Assembly (NCBI GenBank): GCA_018873245.2
Contig: JAEMBT020000009.1
Location: 10,865,112-10,929,111 of the forward strand
Length of the DNA: 64,000 nucleotides
Direction of reading: 5' to 3'
Source: Archegozetes longisetosus
Lineage: Eukaryota; Arthropoda; Arachnida; Sarcoptiformes; Trhypochthoniidae
Part shown: one piece after another, positions 1-12,300 of the stretch
Layout: each line of letters opens with the position of its first letter
How positions within the stretch are numbered: the first letter of the stretch is position 1
The notes under the pieces: generated by a model
Seen by the model: the letters and a program-made list of their open reading frames with translations, nothing else
Told to the model about the DNA's origin: nothing
Databases searched by the model: none
Program-made: the position numbers and the translations under genes

Positions 1-585
1 ATGTTACCAGTAATTAAAAATTAAGACGAATAACGACAAAATATTTAAATTATAATTGCGACGAAATGATGAATGGAACACTTTTGTAAAACTTAGATCT
101 TTTGAGAACATTAAAACAATAATCATTTATAATAAGATTTAATCAGTGTTTGAAATCATGCTCTCGAAAAGTGTTCGAAATTTTCAATAATTCAGATATG
201 ATTAGTCGTAGAATGAAAATGGTTTAGAAGGACTTCCTGAGAAGTAAGTACTTAAATATTAATGTCTAATGTTGGAATGAATGACAGTCATTGTGAAAAA
301 AGTAATTCAGTATAAGTCTATCAAACTGTTTGTTGTTGTTACCAAATTGATATGTGTAATACTTGGAAACGTTATCATGAAGAAAATTATTTGGGAATGA
401 TTAACAAACAACAGAACTATTTCACTTCTTGACTGCAATGTCTAGATGTTCTACTTTATTCACTAATTGAACTTTAATATTGCGAACATAAGAAAAGATT
501 TTCAGTTTCTTCTTAAGTAAATTTATTTTAATTTATTGATTACAATTTACTTTTCCTTCAAAAGATTCACGAATTCATAAAATAT
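1..585. other. Non-coding flank, 3' side of the SleB-like gene
   Basis: AT-rich sequence with no supportable coding region on either strand. Its last 65 bases are the presumed 3' untranslated region of the minus-strand hydrolase gene. Confidence 0.5.
522..537 (-). terminator. Poly(A) signals of the SleB-like gene
   Basis: Two AATAAA hexamers on the minus strand (537-532 and 527-522) lie about 50-60 bases past the stop codon. They suggest that the bacterial-type gene is transcribed and polyadenylated as a eukaryotic gene. AATAAA is common by chance in DNA this AT-rich, so this is suggestive only. Confidence 0.4.
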
Positions 586-984
586 CTATGGACCTTTATA
601 AAACATATGATTTCCAATTTTTCTCAATTTTCTGCACTTCTTCGTCCATTCTGGATAGCCTTCTTTATCTGGATTATTGTAATGATCTGCTCCACCAGTT
701 GGATCACTACCATGATCTGCATCATAAATTCCATCTGTCAATTGACGAATTCGTTCATAAACTTGTGGCTCATTAATTTCAATGTCACTTTTGCCATTCC
801 AACATTCGAATTGACCTGGATGTAAGCAAACATCTTTTATCGAACTGCCACCCCAATATGTCCTATTCATTCTAGCTCGATTCTTGATCACCCAAGCAAC
901 CCATTTTTGCCCTTCTTCAGGTTCACCTCTGGCCTCGGCATAAACAGTTTTTGCAAAAACTTCTCTTTCAGATAGATGAGCCAT
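586..984 (-). CDS. SleB-type cell wall hydrolase (Hydrolase_2 family)
   Basis: A 132-residue single-exon protein with an intact frame. The segment Y-A-E-A-R-G-E (residues 15-21), the following V-A-W-V-I-K-N-R-A and the C-L-H-P-G-Q-F-E-C-W-N block are hallmarks of the SleB/CwlJ peptidoglycan hydrolase domain. In that family the Glu of the EARGE motif (here Glu17) is the catalytic residue for lytic cleavage of peptidoglycan. The protein is only the catalytic domain: there is no peptidoglycan-binding domain and no obvious signal peptide or membrane segment, so its site of action is unclear. The family is bacterial in origin; the copy sits in host-like AT-rich DNA with eukaryotic poly(A) signals, which suggests a domesticated lateral transfer, perhaps for defence or for digesting bacteria (inference). 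A bacterial contaminant is unlikely because the flanking DNA is mobile-element-rich and intron-gene-bearing. Confidence 0.85.
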   Translation of the reverse strand: MAHLSEREVFAKTVYAEARGEPEEGQKWVAWVIKNRARMNRTYWGGSSIKDVCLHPGQFECWNGKSDIEINEPQVYERIRQLTDGIYDADHGSDPTGGADHYNNPDKEGYPEWTKKCRKLRKIGNHMFYKGP

Positions 985-1367
985 TTTCTATAACAATTAT
1001 TAGTTTATCAGTTATTCAATTATTAATTAGTAAGTACTTTGCGTTCTCTTATGATAAACATTAATTACTTTGAAAATATAAGAACTTAATGTGATCAGTG
1101 ATCACTTTTTACCACAACAATTTCTCTGACAACTCTAAGTTGATTCAATGCAATGAAATCAGTTATATACCAACATAAACAATCAAATTCATCGCTGAAC
1201 ACACGATGGAATAAAAAAAGATAAAGTATACTCCAATGAATGCGTACCAAAGTAATACCTACGTATCAGGGTGTTTTTAAATCTTTCTCCTACGTCATTA
1301 CTATTTGTGATGTCATATGTGCAGTAAGTGTATACAACAGATTTAGAAAAGTGAAGAAACGAAGACT
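985..1367. other. Upstream region of the SleB-like gene
   Basis: Presumed 5' flank of the minus-strand hydrolase gene. No coding region or repeat recognised. Confidence 0.4.
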
Positions 1368-1617
1368 TCAGACTTTACTTTTAGTTTCAGACTCAAAAAG
1401 TCGTCAAACGCCACTGTAGATATTGGACCTTTTAATACTGATTGTCAATCTCCGGGGGTAAAAGTTTATAAGCAGATGACAGAAAAATCTAATCAAAATC
1501 TTTAAAACTTTCCCATACTTTATAATACATGTATTGATATATCAATTTTAAAGAATAACAGTTTTCAAAGTTTACTTCATTGGAATCATTTATTTTTACA
1601 CTCAGATAAATCACAGA

Positions 1618-2400
1618 AACTGTTTGTGTTATTTAGCTGATTAGCAGTAAATGTATGCAATACATGATTATTACATGATTAATCCCAATCTTATTTATAT
1701 GATTTGAAACCAAGTTGTTCCTAAATTCTACATTATCAGTTCAGCTTTATTGCATACAATGAGCTGTAATTCTTAGTAAACTTGATTTCTTACTTAATTC
1801 ATTGCTTAGTTTCATGTTCATTATTGGTTTTGTTGAGTTAACTTTTGATTATTTTACATTGTATTGCTATTTGTAATTTTAAAGTATATCTTATTTATTG
1901 CACAAAACACATTTGATTTCATTTGTTTATAGAACAATTTATGTTTAGATCAAATTCTTTAAAATTTTTTTTATTGAAATGAAAGATATAACACAATCAA
2001 TAGCTTCTGTATCAAGCAGTTCATTCCACTTCTGAACTTATTTCTTCTCAGAATTGTTCAAATTATTATAAAAATATGGAAAAATACATATTCCCCAGTC
2101 TTAATAGAGAGATAATTGAGAATTAATTTGGTTGAATATCTAATCATTTAATTGTATGTTTTGCCATCTTTCACATATTGAAATAAAGTTTTGAATTACA
2201 AATAGCTTTGCGAAAGACACAAATAGCTTTGAGAAAAGCTGCCGGTTCGACAGGGTTTGGGTTTACATTACAAATAGCAATGCAATAGATCCAAATTGAA
2301 CTGAAAAACACTGTATAAATCAGGTTGGATTAATCATGTAATAATCATGTATTGCATATATTTATTGCTAAACAGCTAAATAAATTGTTCTATTCTTTAC
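1618..2400. mobile_element. Inverted-repeat element, about 780 bp, 75-bp arms
   Basis: The left arm at about 1620-1690 (includes ATGCAATACATGATTATTAC) returns in reverse complement at about 2322-2400 (includes GTAATAATCATGTATTGCAT). The inside is non-coding. It is probably a non-autonomous DNA transposon or foldback element. Confidence 0.6.
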
Positions 2401-2609
2401 AATGTTAAGGTAAATGCGTATAGTAAGTTAAATTTTCGAATGAAAAATTCAAATAAAAATCATATTTTGATATTAAAAACAAATTGTCCACAGTGTACAT
2501 GAACACCACCCTATTCCACTAGTGGTCATTACACTAACCACTAGGCCACTTAAGTTAAATAATCAATGCTTTTAAACTTATAGATTGAACACCTTTTTCA
2601 CTTTATTTT

Positions 2610-3440
2610 AATGCTTTTCTAAAAAATGCACTTTTCTGGCGATTTTTGCTATGCATTTAATGATAGAAAATTTTTATGAATTAGGTGCGAAATCAAAGAC
2701 ACCTTTCTGTCCGAGTTTGACCAGCATACCCTCTGTAGCTAAGGATTAATCAAAGCTTTGATAGAAAAGTTTAATTCAAACTTTTGATTTCATTTGACTT
2801 TCATATGTCAAGTGAATGGTTTCTGAGTTTGACTACAGTATAAAACTTTATTGATTTGAAAGTGAAAAGTCTAAACTTTTTAATAAATTTTCAATTGAAG
2901 TTCATGAAGTTTTAAATATGTAATTAATTGAGATATAGTTTAGGTTTAATAAAAACCTTTCAATTTATCAACTTTGTGCTAAAAATCTTAGTAAAAGTTT
3001 TTATTTTACTCTAATTGGAAAATTATTTTTCAAATTTTAATATAAAATGCCTTATACGAAAAGTAAATCAATTTTCGGCAGTGTATTTCAACACAAACAT
3101 TTCAAATACAAACAATTTATGTCAAAATTTAATCATCAATTAAGTTTTATATTGTAAAATAATTTGCTTGTTTCGTAAGGCTTGTGCTCATTATTTAAAC
3201 TGCAATTTCTTGAACTATAAATTTTAACTAATATGAGCTAGTCTCTAAAAATCCAAATTTAAATAAAATCAAAAGTTTGAATGAAACCATCTTGTCAAAA
3301 CATTGACTAATCTTAGCTACAGCTTGGTCAAACTCGGACAGAAAGGCGTCTTTGATTTCGCGCCTAATTCATAAAAATTTTCTATCATTATATGTATAGC
3401 AAAGATCGCCAGAAAAGTGCATTTCTTTTGGAAAAGCCTT
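2610..3440. mobile_element. Foldback element, about 830 bp, 150-190-bp arms
   Basis: The left arm at 2610-2800 and right arm at 3250-3440 are near-perfect reverse complements over their outer 110 bases. Shared blocks include TGCACTTTTCTGGCGAT, GAATTAGG-GCGAAATCAAAGAC and CTTTCTGTCCGAGTTTGACC. The loop is about 450 bases and non-coding. A partial relative of the tip sequence (GCCAGAAAAGTGCATTT) recurs at about 3590, showing the family is repeated. Confidence 0.75.
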
Positions 3441-3830
3441 AATTTATATTCTCTAAAATAGCTTACTTTAAAGTCAAATAAAGCCAAATCAAAAGTTACA
3501 TTAATCCTACAAGGGGTCTACGGGTCAGTGTTAGACTTTTTGGCGCTCAACCCTTCAAAAATTTGATTTGTTTAATCATAGTAGCGTTTGCCAGAAAAGT
3601 GCATTTATTGCGAATAAACCTAAATCTGCTTCGATATAACTTTTGTCAAACCTTAACATAGAGTGGGATAAAATTCATTAATCCTTAGTGCATATAAAGT
3701 GAGCCAAAAGTCTGGCTTCGACTCTGTGGAGAGCTTTAACTCTTTTCTTATCTATTTCAATGGTATGGGCCTACAATTCATTTGTCGTTTGACAACTTTT
3801 TGAGTCTGAAACTAAACTCAGTAAAGTTTA

Positions 3831-5100
3831 CCACAGTCCGATTAATCAAGCAAATTGAATCTAACCAAGTCGTCAGTCAAACATAGTCCAATAAAAATGA
3901 AAACAAATATAAATGACAAATTTTATGAAATTTTCATACACTCAGTTTGTACAAGAAAAGAGTAAGGGTATATCGTAGTGACTTAAATTACATTTATTGC
4001 GATGTTCTGGTTTTGGGTAATCGAGCTTTGGTCTTCATTTTAAATCAGTTGCTTTCAAGCAATTATTAAGCAGTCAGCTGTTCAGTAATTCCAATGAAAT
4101 TTTCAATAAGTGATTGAAAATGTATGCAAAGTGTTATTACTTTGGCAACAGTTTTGCTATCATTTCCTAAATGACTCAATAATTAAATGAGTTTTTGGTC
4201 TCCACTTTGATCTAATTGAGTAGTAATGACTTTCCAATTTTGTTTTGAGTCGACTACTTCACCAATCGTTACATCGATTTGAGAGCAGTTCTAAATAGAC
4301 AATAGTTGAATAATTGCGCTGCACTATATTAAATGTAAATAATCACTCAAACAACATATCTAACAGTATAAACACTAAATCATTCAAAAACCAATTTTCG
4401 ACTTTCCTCAGTTTTACCATTCAATTCATGTTTGAATTTATGTTTCAAATCAATTCATAAACTCTTAGGAATAGTACGAAATTACCTATTATTATGATTA
4501 TTTCGTGTCAAACTTTACTATATTTTGACGACTAATTATTTAAATGACAACAAAAAGGCGGCAAAGTTTATTCAGTTATGATTGGAGTAAATTACAGTTA
4601 TATACTTTTTTCATTGGCTCTCAATTTCATCAACATTTTCAGAGATACACAAGTATTTTGTTCGCCTCAAAAATATCGTACTTTTTTCAAATCTGACGAT
4701 AGTAACTCTGTAGGCATTCATTAGTTCATAAATAGTTACAAACACTTGAAATGCTTTAAATTTTTATCTGCAATATTTTTCAGTAAACTTCAAACAACTA
4801 AAATTAAAAGCTGAATATTTCAAAACACACCAAGTCTAAAAAGGGGCTCAAAATGGCATTTCATTACAACGTATTTTATGAGTGTATAGCAAACATCTCA
4901 AAATTTTTGGCGGATTTGAACAGAACTATTGAACAAAAAGTTCGTTAAGAAACATATAAGTCTCTTAGTATTAATTGAATGAATTTGAGCTCAGTACTCC
5001 AAGTCGTAATTGTTGTTTACTAAATAACAAAAAATATAAATAATTAATAGTAGTGTCAAAAGTTAGTTTCAGTCCAAACTCAATTAAAGGTCTAATTGAA
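3831..5100. other. Intergenic region upstream of Spc25
   Basis: No confident gene or repeat. The frame of Spc25 stays open upstream of the chosen ATG back to about 5053. A splice-acceptor-like TTTCAG ends at 5072, so a short upstream exon is possible. Confidence 0.4.
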
Positions 5101-5890
5101 ATGGATTTAAAAGACAGTCATTTTTACGAAATATTCAATGATTTGAGTCTCAGATTAGATCAGATGAGAAATGACAACAAAATAGATGTCCAACTAATAG
5201 ACGATTGTTTTCAAAACAAATGCAAAGGTATTCAAAATAATTTTTAAATAGTTGATCGCTTTCTAATGACTTGAATTGATTTAGAGTTAAATAGTTTGGT
5301 AAAAGACATCAAAAACTGAACAAAGAGAAGGAAAAATGGAGTTGGAGTTAGAAAGTGTTGAAAAGGCCATAGTTCGAGCGCAGTCCAATATTACCAAAGC
5401 TGAAGATAAATGTGAACAAATCCAAGAATGTCTGTACACTTTCCCTGTCTTACACTCATTTAATTAATTAATTGTTTTTTCACTTTAGACAACAATAAGT
5501 TATTGAAAAAGATTGAAGAAAACAAAGAAAACGTCGACAATGTTATCAATATATGGAATACTATTGGTCTGAGGGTCGAAAATAAAGACCAGATACTGAC
5601 CATTAGGTTGACTAAAATTGTTGAAAGCGATCCCAACAAATGTTTTACTGTGAGAGTCAGTCTTAAAGACGACCAAAATATCAAAGGTTTGTTAATTATT
5701 TAGATATTTGTTTTGATTAATTATTAAGACTAAATGGTTTGCAACAGTTTTGGACTGCGAACCAAACGGATCACTGGACTGTGGTTTAATTGAGGACCGC
5801 TTCAACAAAACCAGTGGTGATCACAAAATAGATTTGCGTCATTTGATTGCATTCATTAGAAGTAATTTAAAGCGAAACGCCAAACATTAA
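5101..5890 (+). CDS. Spc25: Kinetochore protein Spc25 (NDC80 complex), two apparent homopolymer frameshifts
   Basis: Spc25 pairs with Spc24 and links the NDC80 complex to the inner kinetochore. Exons read 5101-5227, 5285-5429, 5489-5686 and 5748-5890, with three GT-AG introns of 57-61 bp whose phases match. Exon 2 encodes the charged coiled coil. Exons 3-4 encode the globular C-terminal domain, with N-T-I-G-L-R-V-E and the final H-L-I-A-F-I-R-S-N-L strand/helix typical of the family. The length is about 204 residues, against about 220 in other animals. Exon 2 is broken twice: an A5 run at 5311-5315 and another at 5332-5336 each need one more base for the coiled-coil frame to continue. Splice sites and the other exons are intact, so assembly error is likelier than gene death. 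ATG 5101 is the first in frame, but the true start could lie in an upstream exon. Confidence 0.8.
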
Positions 5891-8800
5891 CCACTCTTCT
5901 TATCTAAATATGACTTAATGTAGATGTTATTCAGAGAGTGCTTCACTTATTGACTGTATTTCACATAAACTGATTGTGCTTAAAGTGGATAAGTTCAGTA
6001 AATACATTTTTACAACTTTTATTGATTTGTAAATATTTAATATTTTTATCCAACTCAATATCTTATTTTGCACTTAAAATTATGAAGTAATGTAATCAAT
6101 CAAATTTTTAAAGATCTTATTAAACCGTTACTTTGGTCTAGAGAAAATTATTCAAAAATATTGTCAGTCAATAAAATTTTGGCAACAATTTCAATTCTAT
6201 TCTAACGGCTAATATAAACTATACTAAAATATTGTTTTGCATTAAGTCGTGAACATAGCTAAACTATAATAGTATAATAATGATTAACTAGGAAAAACTA
6301 GTACCATAAATATGTATAAATCTGTTTTATTCACTTCAATCATATCTAGTGGTTAACTTTTACTTACAAATTTTACAACAATTATGCGACAAATGTTCAA
6401 TTTTCCAAGTGTAAAATGCACTAAAGTGTAAACACAACCAACAGTTCTTACAGTTCTACAAATGGATAGAACACCTCATCGAATTAGGATATATGGACTC
6501 AAGTTCCAAAACAATAACCTCAAGAGTGATTCAGTATAACAACGACTGAAGATCTCATTGATTTTGATTATGGGATCAGGTTCACACACTCCTACGCAAA
6601 ATCCGTGTTGATCTTGATAGCACAGAACGAGGTAATGATTACCGCAAACTTAAGGTTAATTGACATCATATTAAACTTATGTTATGGTCTTTTCTAGAGT
6701 AAACCTAAATTTTCACAATAGATTTCTTATAAGCTCATAAAATAAGTATTGATAAGCAGTACTTTCCAATTAACTGATAGTTTAGAAACTGATTATCAAA
6801 ACTTAAGTTTACTCTTAAAATAATCTTATTTTTAATTGTATTTTACATTCTGGTTGCGTTTCACTTCTGATTTGGGGTCAATACAAACGCATTCAATCGC
6901 AAATAGCAATGCGCTAAATAAAGGATCTTCCATTTGACCTGAAGCTAAATTTCAACCGTTAGATAACAGTTGATTAAAATTCAAAATAAATTTCATTTTT
7001 GCGACTTATATGCGAGCGAGTGCTTCAAATTTTTGCATTAAAAATAAACTCGGAAATATTGAATGCTATAAAATATATATCATTGATTACTATGGTATCA
7101 TTTAATTTAATTGCTACAATAATTTAGAAATTCAAGTCATGTCTCTACTCAACCTTACAGTTGCTCTTCTTAAAGATTAACATAAGGAATGCAGTGCTTT
7201 CACACCTATATTTACTTAACATTTTTTGAATTCATTTTAGTTTAAGTTTTTATTTTAGTTTTAAAGACATTATAATTGTATTTTATACTGAGAATGGTCA
7301 CAATCAAATGACGATTTAAACTATTGGCTTAACAACGTTAAACTACAGTATTGATTTTGAGAGTAAGGCTAAAGTGTGTTAAGCAATTTTAAGTCGAATG
7401 ATTAAGTAAACTAATCTAATATTTACCAATAATCTATTTGAGCAAATACTCTTGGCAAAATCTAAAGAACTCTATCTGCAAAATTAGTTTTCAAAACTGA
7501 AATAATTCAAATTTTTTGTCTTTATTTTAGTTAAGTCTATTTTAAACTGCAAGAAATAGAAGTTAACCCTGAAAGTGTAGTTCTGGAACATTTCTCAAAA
7601 CATGTCCTCAGACACATTTAAATACGTTTATTCGATTATCTGTGCTTACGTGATGTTTACAATTATGAAAATGTTTGTCAGCACATCACGTTATACTTAT
7701 ATCCAATAGAAGATAGTGTAGTTGATAGTTTGACCTGAAATTAAAGAAACCCTCTGATAAACGCTTGCGTTAGTAAATTTGTTTGTTCAACTACTGTTGT
7801 GGTTAGACAAAACCAAGTTTTGAACTAATTTCTAAATTTTCATAAAATATCAATTAAAATTGAATTAACGTAACTCATTTCGTAACTTATTTCTACAGTT
7901 CTATTGCAAATTCACATCATATTGACTGACAATTATTGACATATTGATTGACTTAAGACTAGTACTGTATGGAAGAACACTAAATTTGGTCTGAATTTGA
8001 TTTAATATTACTTTTATTTATTCTTATTATACAAAAAGATTACAAAAAATATACCTAATGATTTTGATTGATTGACTCATTTATCAATATATCATATCTA
8101 TTTCTTTATGTGAAACATTTTATTATTTATGTTAAAGTTATTATCAGAGTTGGGCAAAATAGTTGGAAAATAGTTTATCAATATAATTGTGGAACAAACC
8201 CTAAAATCGAATCTTGAGTTTTATTATCAAATATTGACTTTTAATATATGATTCATATTTCAATAAGACATACATGTATTAAAACAAATCATGCGCTAGA
8301 AAATGCTTTAAAACAATGAATCACAGAATTTAATACTCTATTGGATCGAGTTTCGATAAAAAAATTTAAGGTTTATTATTTGGGTTTGTTTCACTATTAT
8401 ATCAATCGACTATCTTTCAAATATTTTGCCTTTCTCTGTTTATTACAAATTTCTATTTTTTTTCTTTTTCCCAACTTCGTGCGACACTTTCTAAATACTT
8501 TTATATCGTTGAAGATCATAGGGTTAGGTTCTCTATCTAGTAATTTTAGAGATGGCGTTCTGCTTATAATAGGTTTGTTTGAACCTTACTTCATTTAAAT
8601 GTTTTAAATGATCTTATTAACATAAATCTCTCCACTAAGTTTTTGCTCATAGCCGATAGGCAATATTTCTTCTTTCGCAACTTTTAAAAATGATAAACAT
8701 TTCCTAAACAAGTTTTAATAACAACATTGCTATCGATATACGCTTAAAATTTTTAGTACAGATAATAGCAACTGTATGATTACTTCATACTAAATTAATA

Positions 8801-9318
8801 GAAAAATCATTAGAATACTTTAATATAAATTATTAAGCTATCTATAACTCTATAAAACTAAAATTTAAAGGTGAACTACTAGTAGAAAAATCCAGTTTTC
8901 TCAAATGTGTTGATCTTTTACTAAATTAGTTCTTCCGTCTTTGGAATAATTTACTTTAGGTAACTTTAGTGAAGTTTGAAGTAAATTTGATGACTTATAT
9001 GGTATTTGATATTTTATATTTAAATCTTGCACTATAAACAAATTTCCCGGGTAAATCAACTTATTGTTGAATTAAAACTAACACATCAGTATTGTACTGT
9101 GAACAAATATGCTGAAATTAATGTCTTTTCTTATTAAGAGGAGTAAATTCAATCTATGATACCTACTTTATCTCAAATTGATGATCGTACAAAAGTTTCA
9201 ACGGCTAACATAACTTCATCAAATGCTATTGGTACAAGCTTCAGAATTTGAAGAGTAAATTATTTACTAATATTAATAATATTCAAAAGCTAAGACAATG
9301 TATTGAAAAGCGAAGAAA
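5891..9318. other. Intergenic region between Spc25 and the ankyrin gene
   Basis: The start is the Spc25 3' UTR, with an AATAAA at 6170-6175. The rest is AT-rich with no confident gene. An 85-codon frame at 8341-8598 begins with TTG and is rich in Phe/Leu/Ile from T-rich DNA; I do not regard it as a gene. From about 9209 to 9321 a second frame, offset by one base from the ankyrin frame, is open and runs directly into its ATG (see findings). Confidence 0.4.
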
Positions 9319-12300
9319 ATGAGAACAACAAATGATATAGTTAATGCTAAAGACGATAACGAGAATACACTTCTACACTTGGCTATAGTGAATGGTGATG
9401 AGAAAATAGTAGAAGTTTTATTAAACAATGGAGCTGATATTTATACTATAGACAAGAATGGCAAAACACCACTGGATTTAGCTATTGATAAAGGTCACTT
9501 GAATATAGTAAAACGGCTAGTAGAGAAAGGTGCTGATATTAAGGCTGTTGACAAGGATGGTCGGACACCCTTCCATAGAGCTGCAAGTGGAGGTAAATTG
9601 GATGTGATAAAATATATTATAGACGAGAAGGGAGCTGATTTTGAAGTTTTTACCAAAAATGGTATCACTCCACTCGAGTTAGCTGCTGAAAATGGATTCA
9701 TGGATATAGTGAAATTCCTGATTGACGAGAAAAATGCTAATTTTGAAGTTACTAATACTTATGGTAACACTCCGTTACATAGAGGTGCTTATGGTGGTAA
9801 GGTGGAAGTTGTAGAATTTCTTATTAATAGAAGTGCTAACATTGAAGCTAAAAATAATAAAAATATGACACCTTTACACTTGGCTGCTTTGAATGGTAAA
9901 TTGAATGTAGTGGAGCTTCTACTTAAGAAGGGCGCTGAAATTAATGCTAAAGCGAACAATGATGTGACACCTTTACATTTGGCTTCTCTGAATGGTCACT
10001 TGAATGTAGTGGCGCTTTTTCTTGAAAAGGGTGCTGACATTAATGCTACAGGAGAAAATGATTCGACACCTTTACACTTTGCTGCTGAAAATGGATATTT
10101 AGATATGGTGACCCTTCTTATTGAGAAGGGTGCTGACATGAATGTTAAACAAAGAGAAGGTTGGACACCTTTACACTTGGCAGCTCAGAATGGTCACTTG
10201 AAAGTAGTGGCACTTCTTATTGAGAAGGGTGCTGACACTAGTGCTAAAGCGAAGAATGATTGGACACCTTTGCACTTTGCCGCTCAGAACGGCCACTTGG
10301 ATGTTGTCGCGCTTCTTCTTGAGAAGACTGCTGACGTTTATGCTAAAGCAAATGATTACTGGACACCTTTACACTTAGCTGCTCAGAATGGTCATTTAGA
10401 TGTACTCGCACTTCTTATTGATAAGGGAGCTGACGTTAACAATAAAGGGGAGGATGATGCAACACCTTTACACTTGGCAGCTCAGAATGGTCACTTGAAA
10501 GTAGTGGCACTTCTTATTGAGAAGGGTGCTGACACTAGTGCTAAAGCGAAGAATGATTGGACACCTTTACACCTTGCCGCTCAGAATGGTCATTTAGATG
10601 TAGTAGCACATCTTCTTGAAAAGGGTGCTGACATTAACGCTAAGCTAAAAGATAATAGGACATCTTTACATTTTGCTGCTCAAAATGGCCACCTGGATGT
10701 AGTTACGCTTCTTACAGAAAAGAGTGCTGACATTAGTGCGAAAACAGATGATGATTGGACACCTTTACACTTAGCTGCTGAGAATGGTCATTTAGATGTA
10801 GTCACACTTCTTATTAACAAGGGTGCTGACATTAGTGCTAAAGGGAAGAATAGCTGGACACCCTTACATTCGGCTGCTCGTTATAACAATAAACCTGATG
10901 TAGTGGCCCTTCTTCTTGAGAAAGGCGCTAACGTTAACGCTAAAACAATTGATTATTGGACACCTTTACACTTGTCTGTTCAGAATGGTCATTTGTATAT
11001 GGTGAAACTTCTTATTAACAAGGGTGCTGACGTTGATAATAAAGGGAGGAATAATGAAACACCTTTACACTTGGCTGCTGGGAATGGTTACTTGAATATT
11101 GTGGCCCTTCTTATTGAGAAGGGAGCTGATGTTAGTGCTAAAATAGATACTGGTTCGACACCTTTACATTCTGCAGCCCAGGATGGTCACATCAATATAG
11201 TGGCACTTCTTATTGAGAAAGGTGCTGACATTAAAGCTAAAGGGAAGAAGAATCGGACACCCTTACACTTTGCCGCTCTGCAAGGTCACCTGGATGTAGT
11301 CGCGCTTCTTATCGAGAATAAGGCTGATATTAATGGTAATGCAAATGATGATTGGGCACCTTTACACCTTGCTGCTGGGAATGGTCACTTGCAAGTAGTG
11401 GCTCTTCTTCTTGAAAAAGGTGCTGACATTGATGCTCAAGGGAAGGACGATTGGACACCTTTACACTTGGCTGTCCAGAATGGTCACTTGGATGTAGTGG
11501 CCCTTCTTATTGGGAAGGGTGCTGATATTCGTGCTAAAGGGAAGGATGACACAACACCTCTTCACTTTGCTGCTGAGAATGGTTATTTGAACATAGTGAC
11601 CCTTCTCATTGAGAAGGATGTTAACGTGAATGCTAGAGATGATAATGATACGACACCTTTACACTTGTCTGCTCTGAATGGTCACTTAAGTGTAATCACG
11701 CTTCTTATTGAAAATGATGCTGACATTAATGCTAAAACAAAAGATAATTGGACACCTTTACACATCGCTGTTAACGGAGCCAAATTCAGTGTTGTCAAGC
11801 TTCTGATAGATAAAGGTGCTGACATTAATATTAAAACCAATTCAGGCCACACATCGTTAGAGTTGGCAGATAAACCAGAGATAATAATGCTTCTTATAGA
11901 TAAATTAGCTGCTCTGAATAGTATGATACATTTACATGCTGCTGCTAGATACGGCACATCTGAAACAGTAAAGCTCTTTATACATGAAAATATTAATACT
12001 AAGGACAATTACGGTAATGTACCTCTACACTGGGCCGCCAAAGAGGGTAAATTAGATGTAATAAGATTACTCATCGAGAAAGGTGCTATTATTAATGCGG
12101 AAAATAATCTCAGCTGCCAACCTATACATTTGGCTGCTCAGAATGGTCATTCGAATGTGGTGGAGCTTCTTCTTGATAAGGGTGCCAACATTAATGCTAA
12201 AACAAAGAATAATTGGACACCTTTACACTTCGCTGCTGAAGTTGGTAACTCTGATGTAGTTCAAATACTTATTGAGGAAGGTGCTGATATTAATGCTGAA

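Larger units (their letters stand above)
1368..3830. mobile_element. Outer TIR element (about 2.5 kb) with two nested inverted-repeat elements
   Basis: The left end (about 1370-1412, containing TTTCAGACTCAAAAAGTCGT) is matched in reverse complement by the right end (about 3787-3830, containing ACTTTTTGAGTCTGAAACTA). The terminal inverted repeats are about 40 bases and imperfect. No transposase frame lies inside, so it is either non-autonomous or a chance enclosure by two copies of one repeat. Two further inverted-repeat elements lie within it. Confidence 0.5.

Noticed and set aside
2490-2570. tRNA-like A-box sequence on the minus strand (GTGGCCTAGTGGTTAGTG), possible SINE head
   Set aside because: No B box, no foldable tRNA and no poly(A) tail. 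The match is short and overlaps a local hairpin.
8341-8598. 85-codon hydrophobic plus-strand frame
   Set aside because: TTG start, Phe/Leu/Ile content explained by T-rich DNA, no homology recognised.
11682-12008. Minus-strand frames inside the ankyrin gene
   Set aside because: They are antisense shadows of the periodic ankyrin coding sequence.
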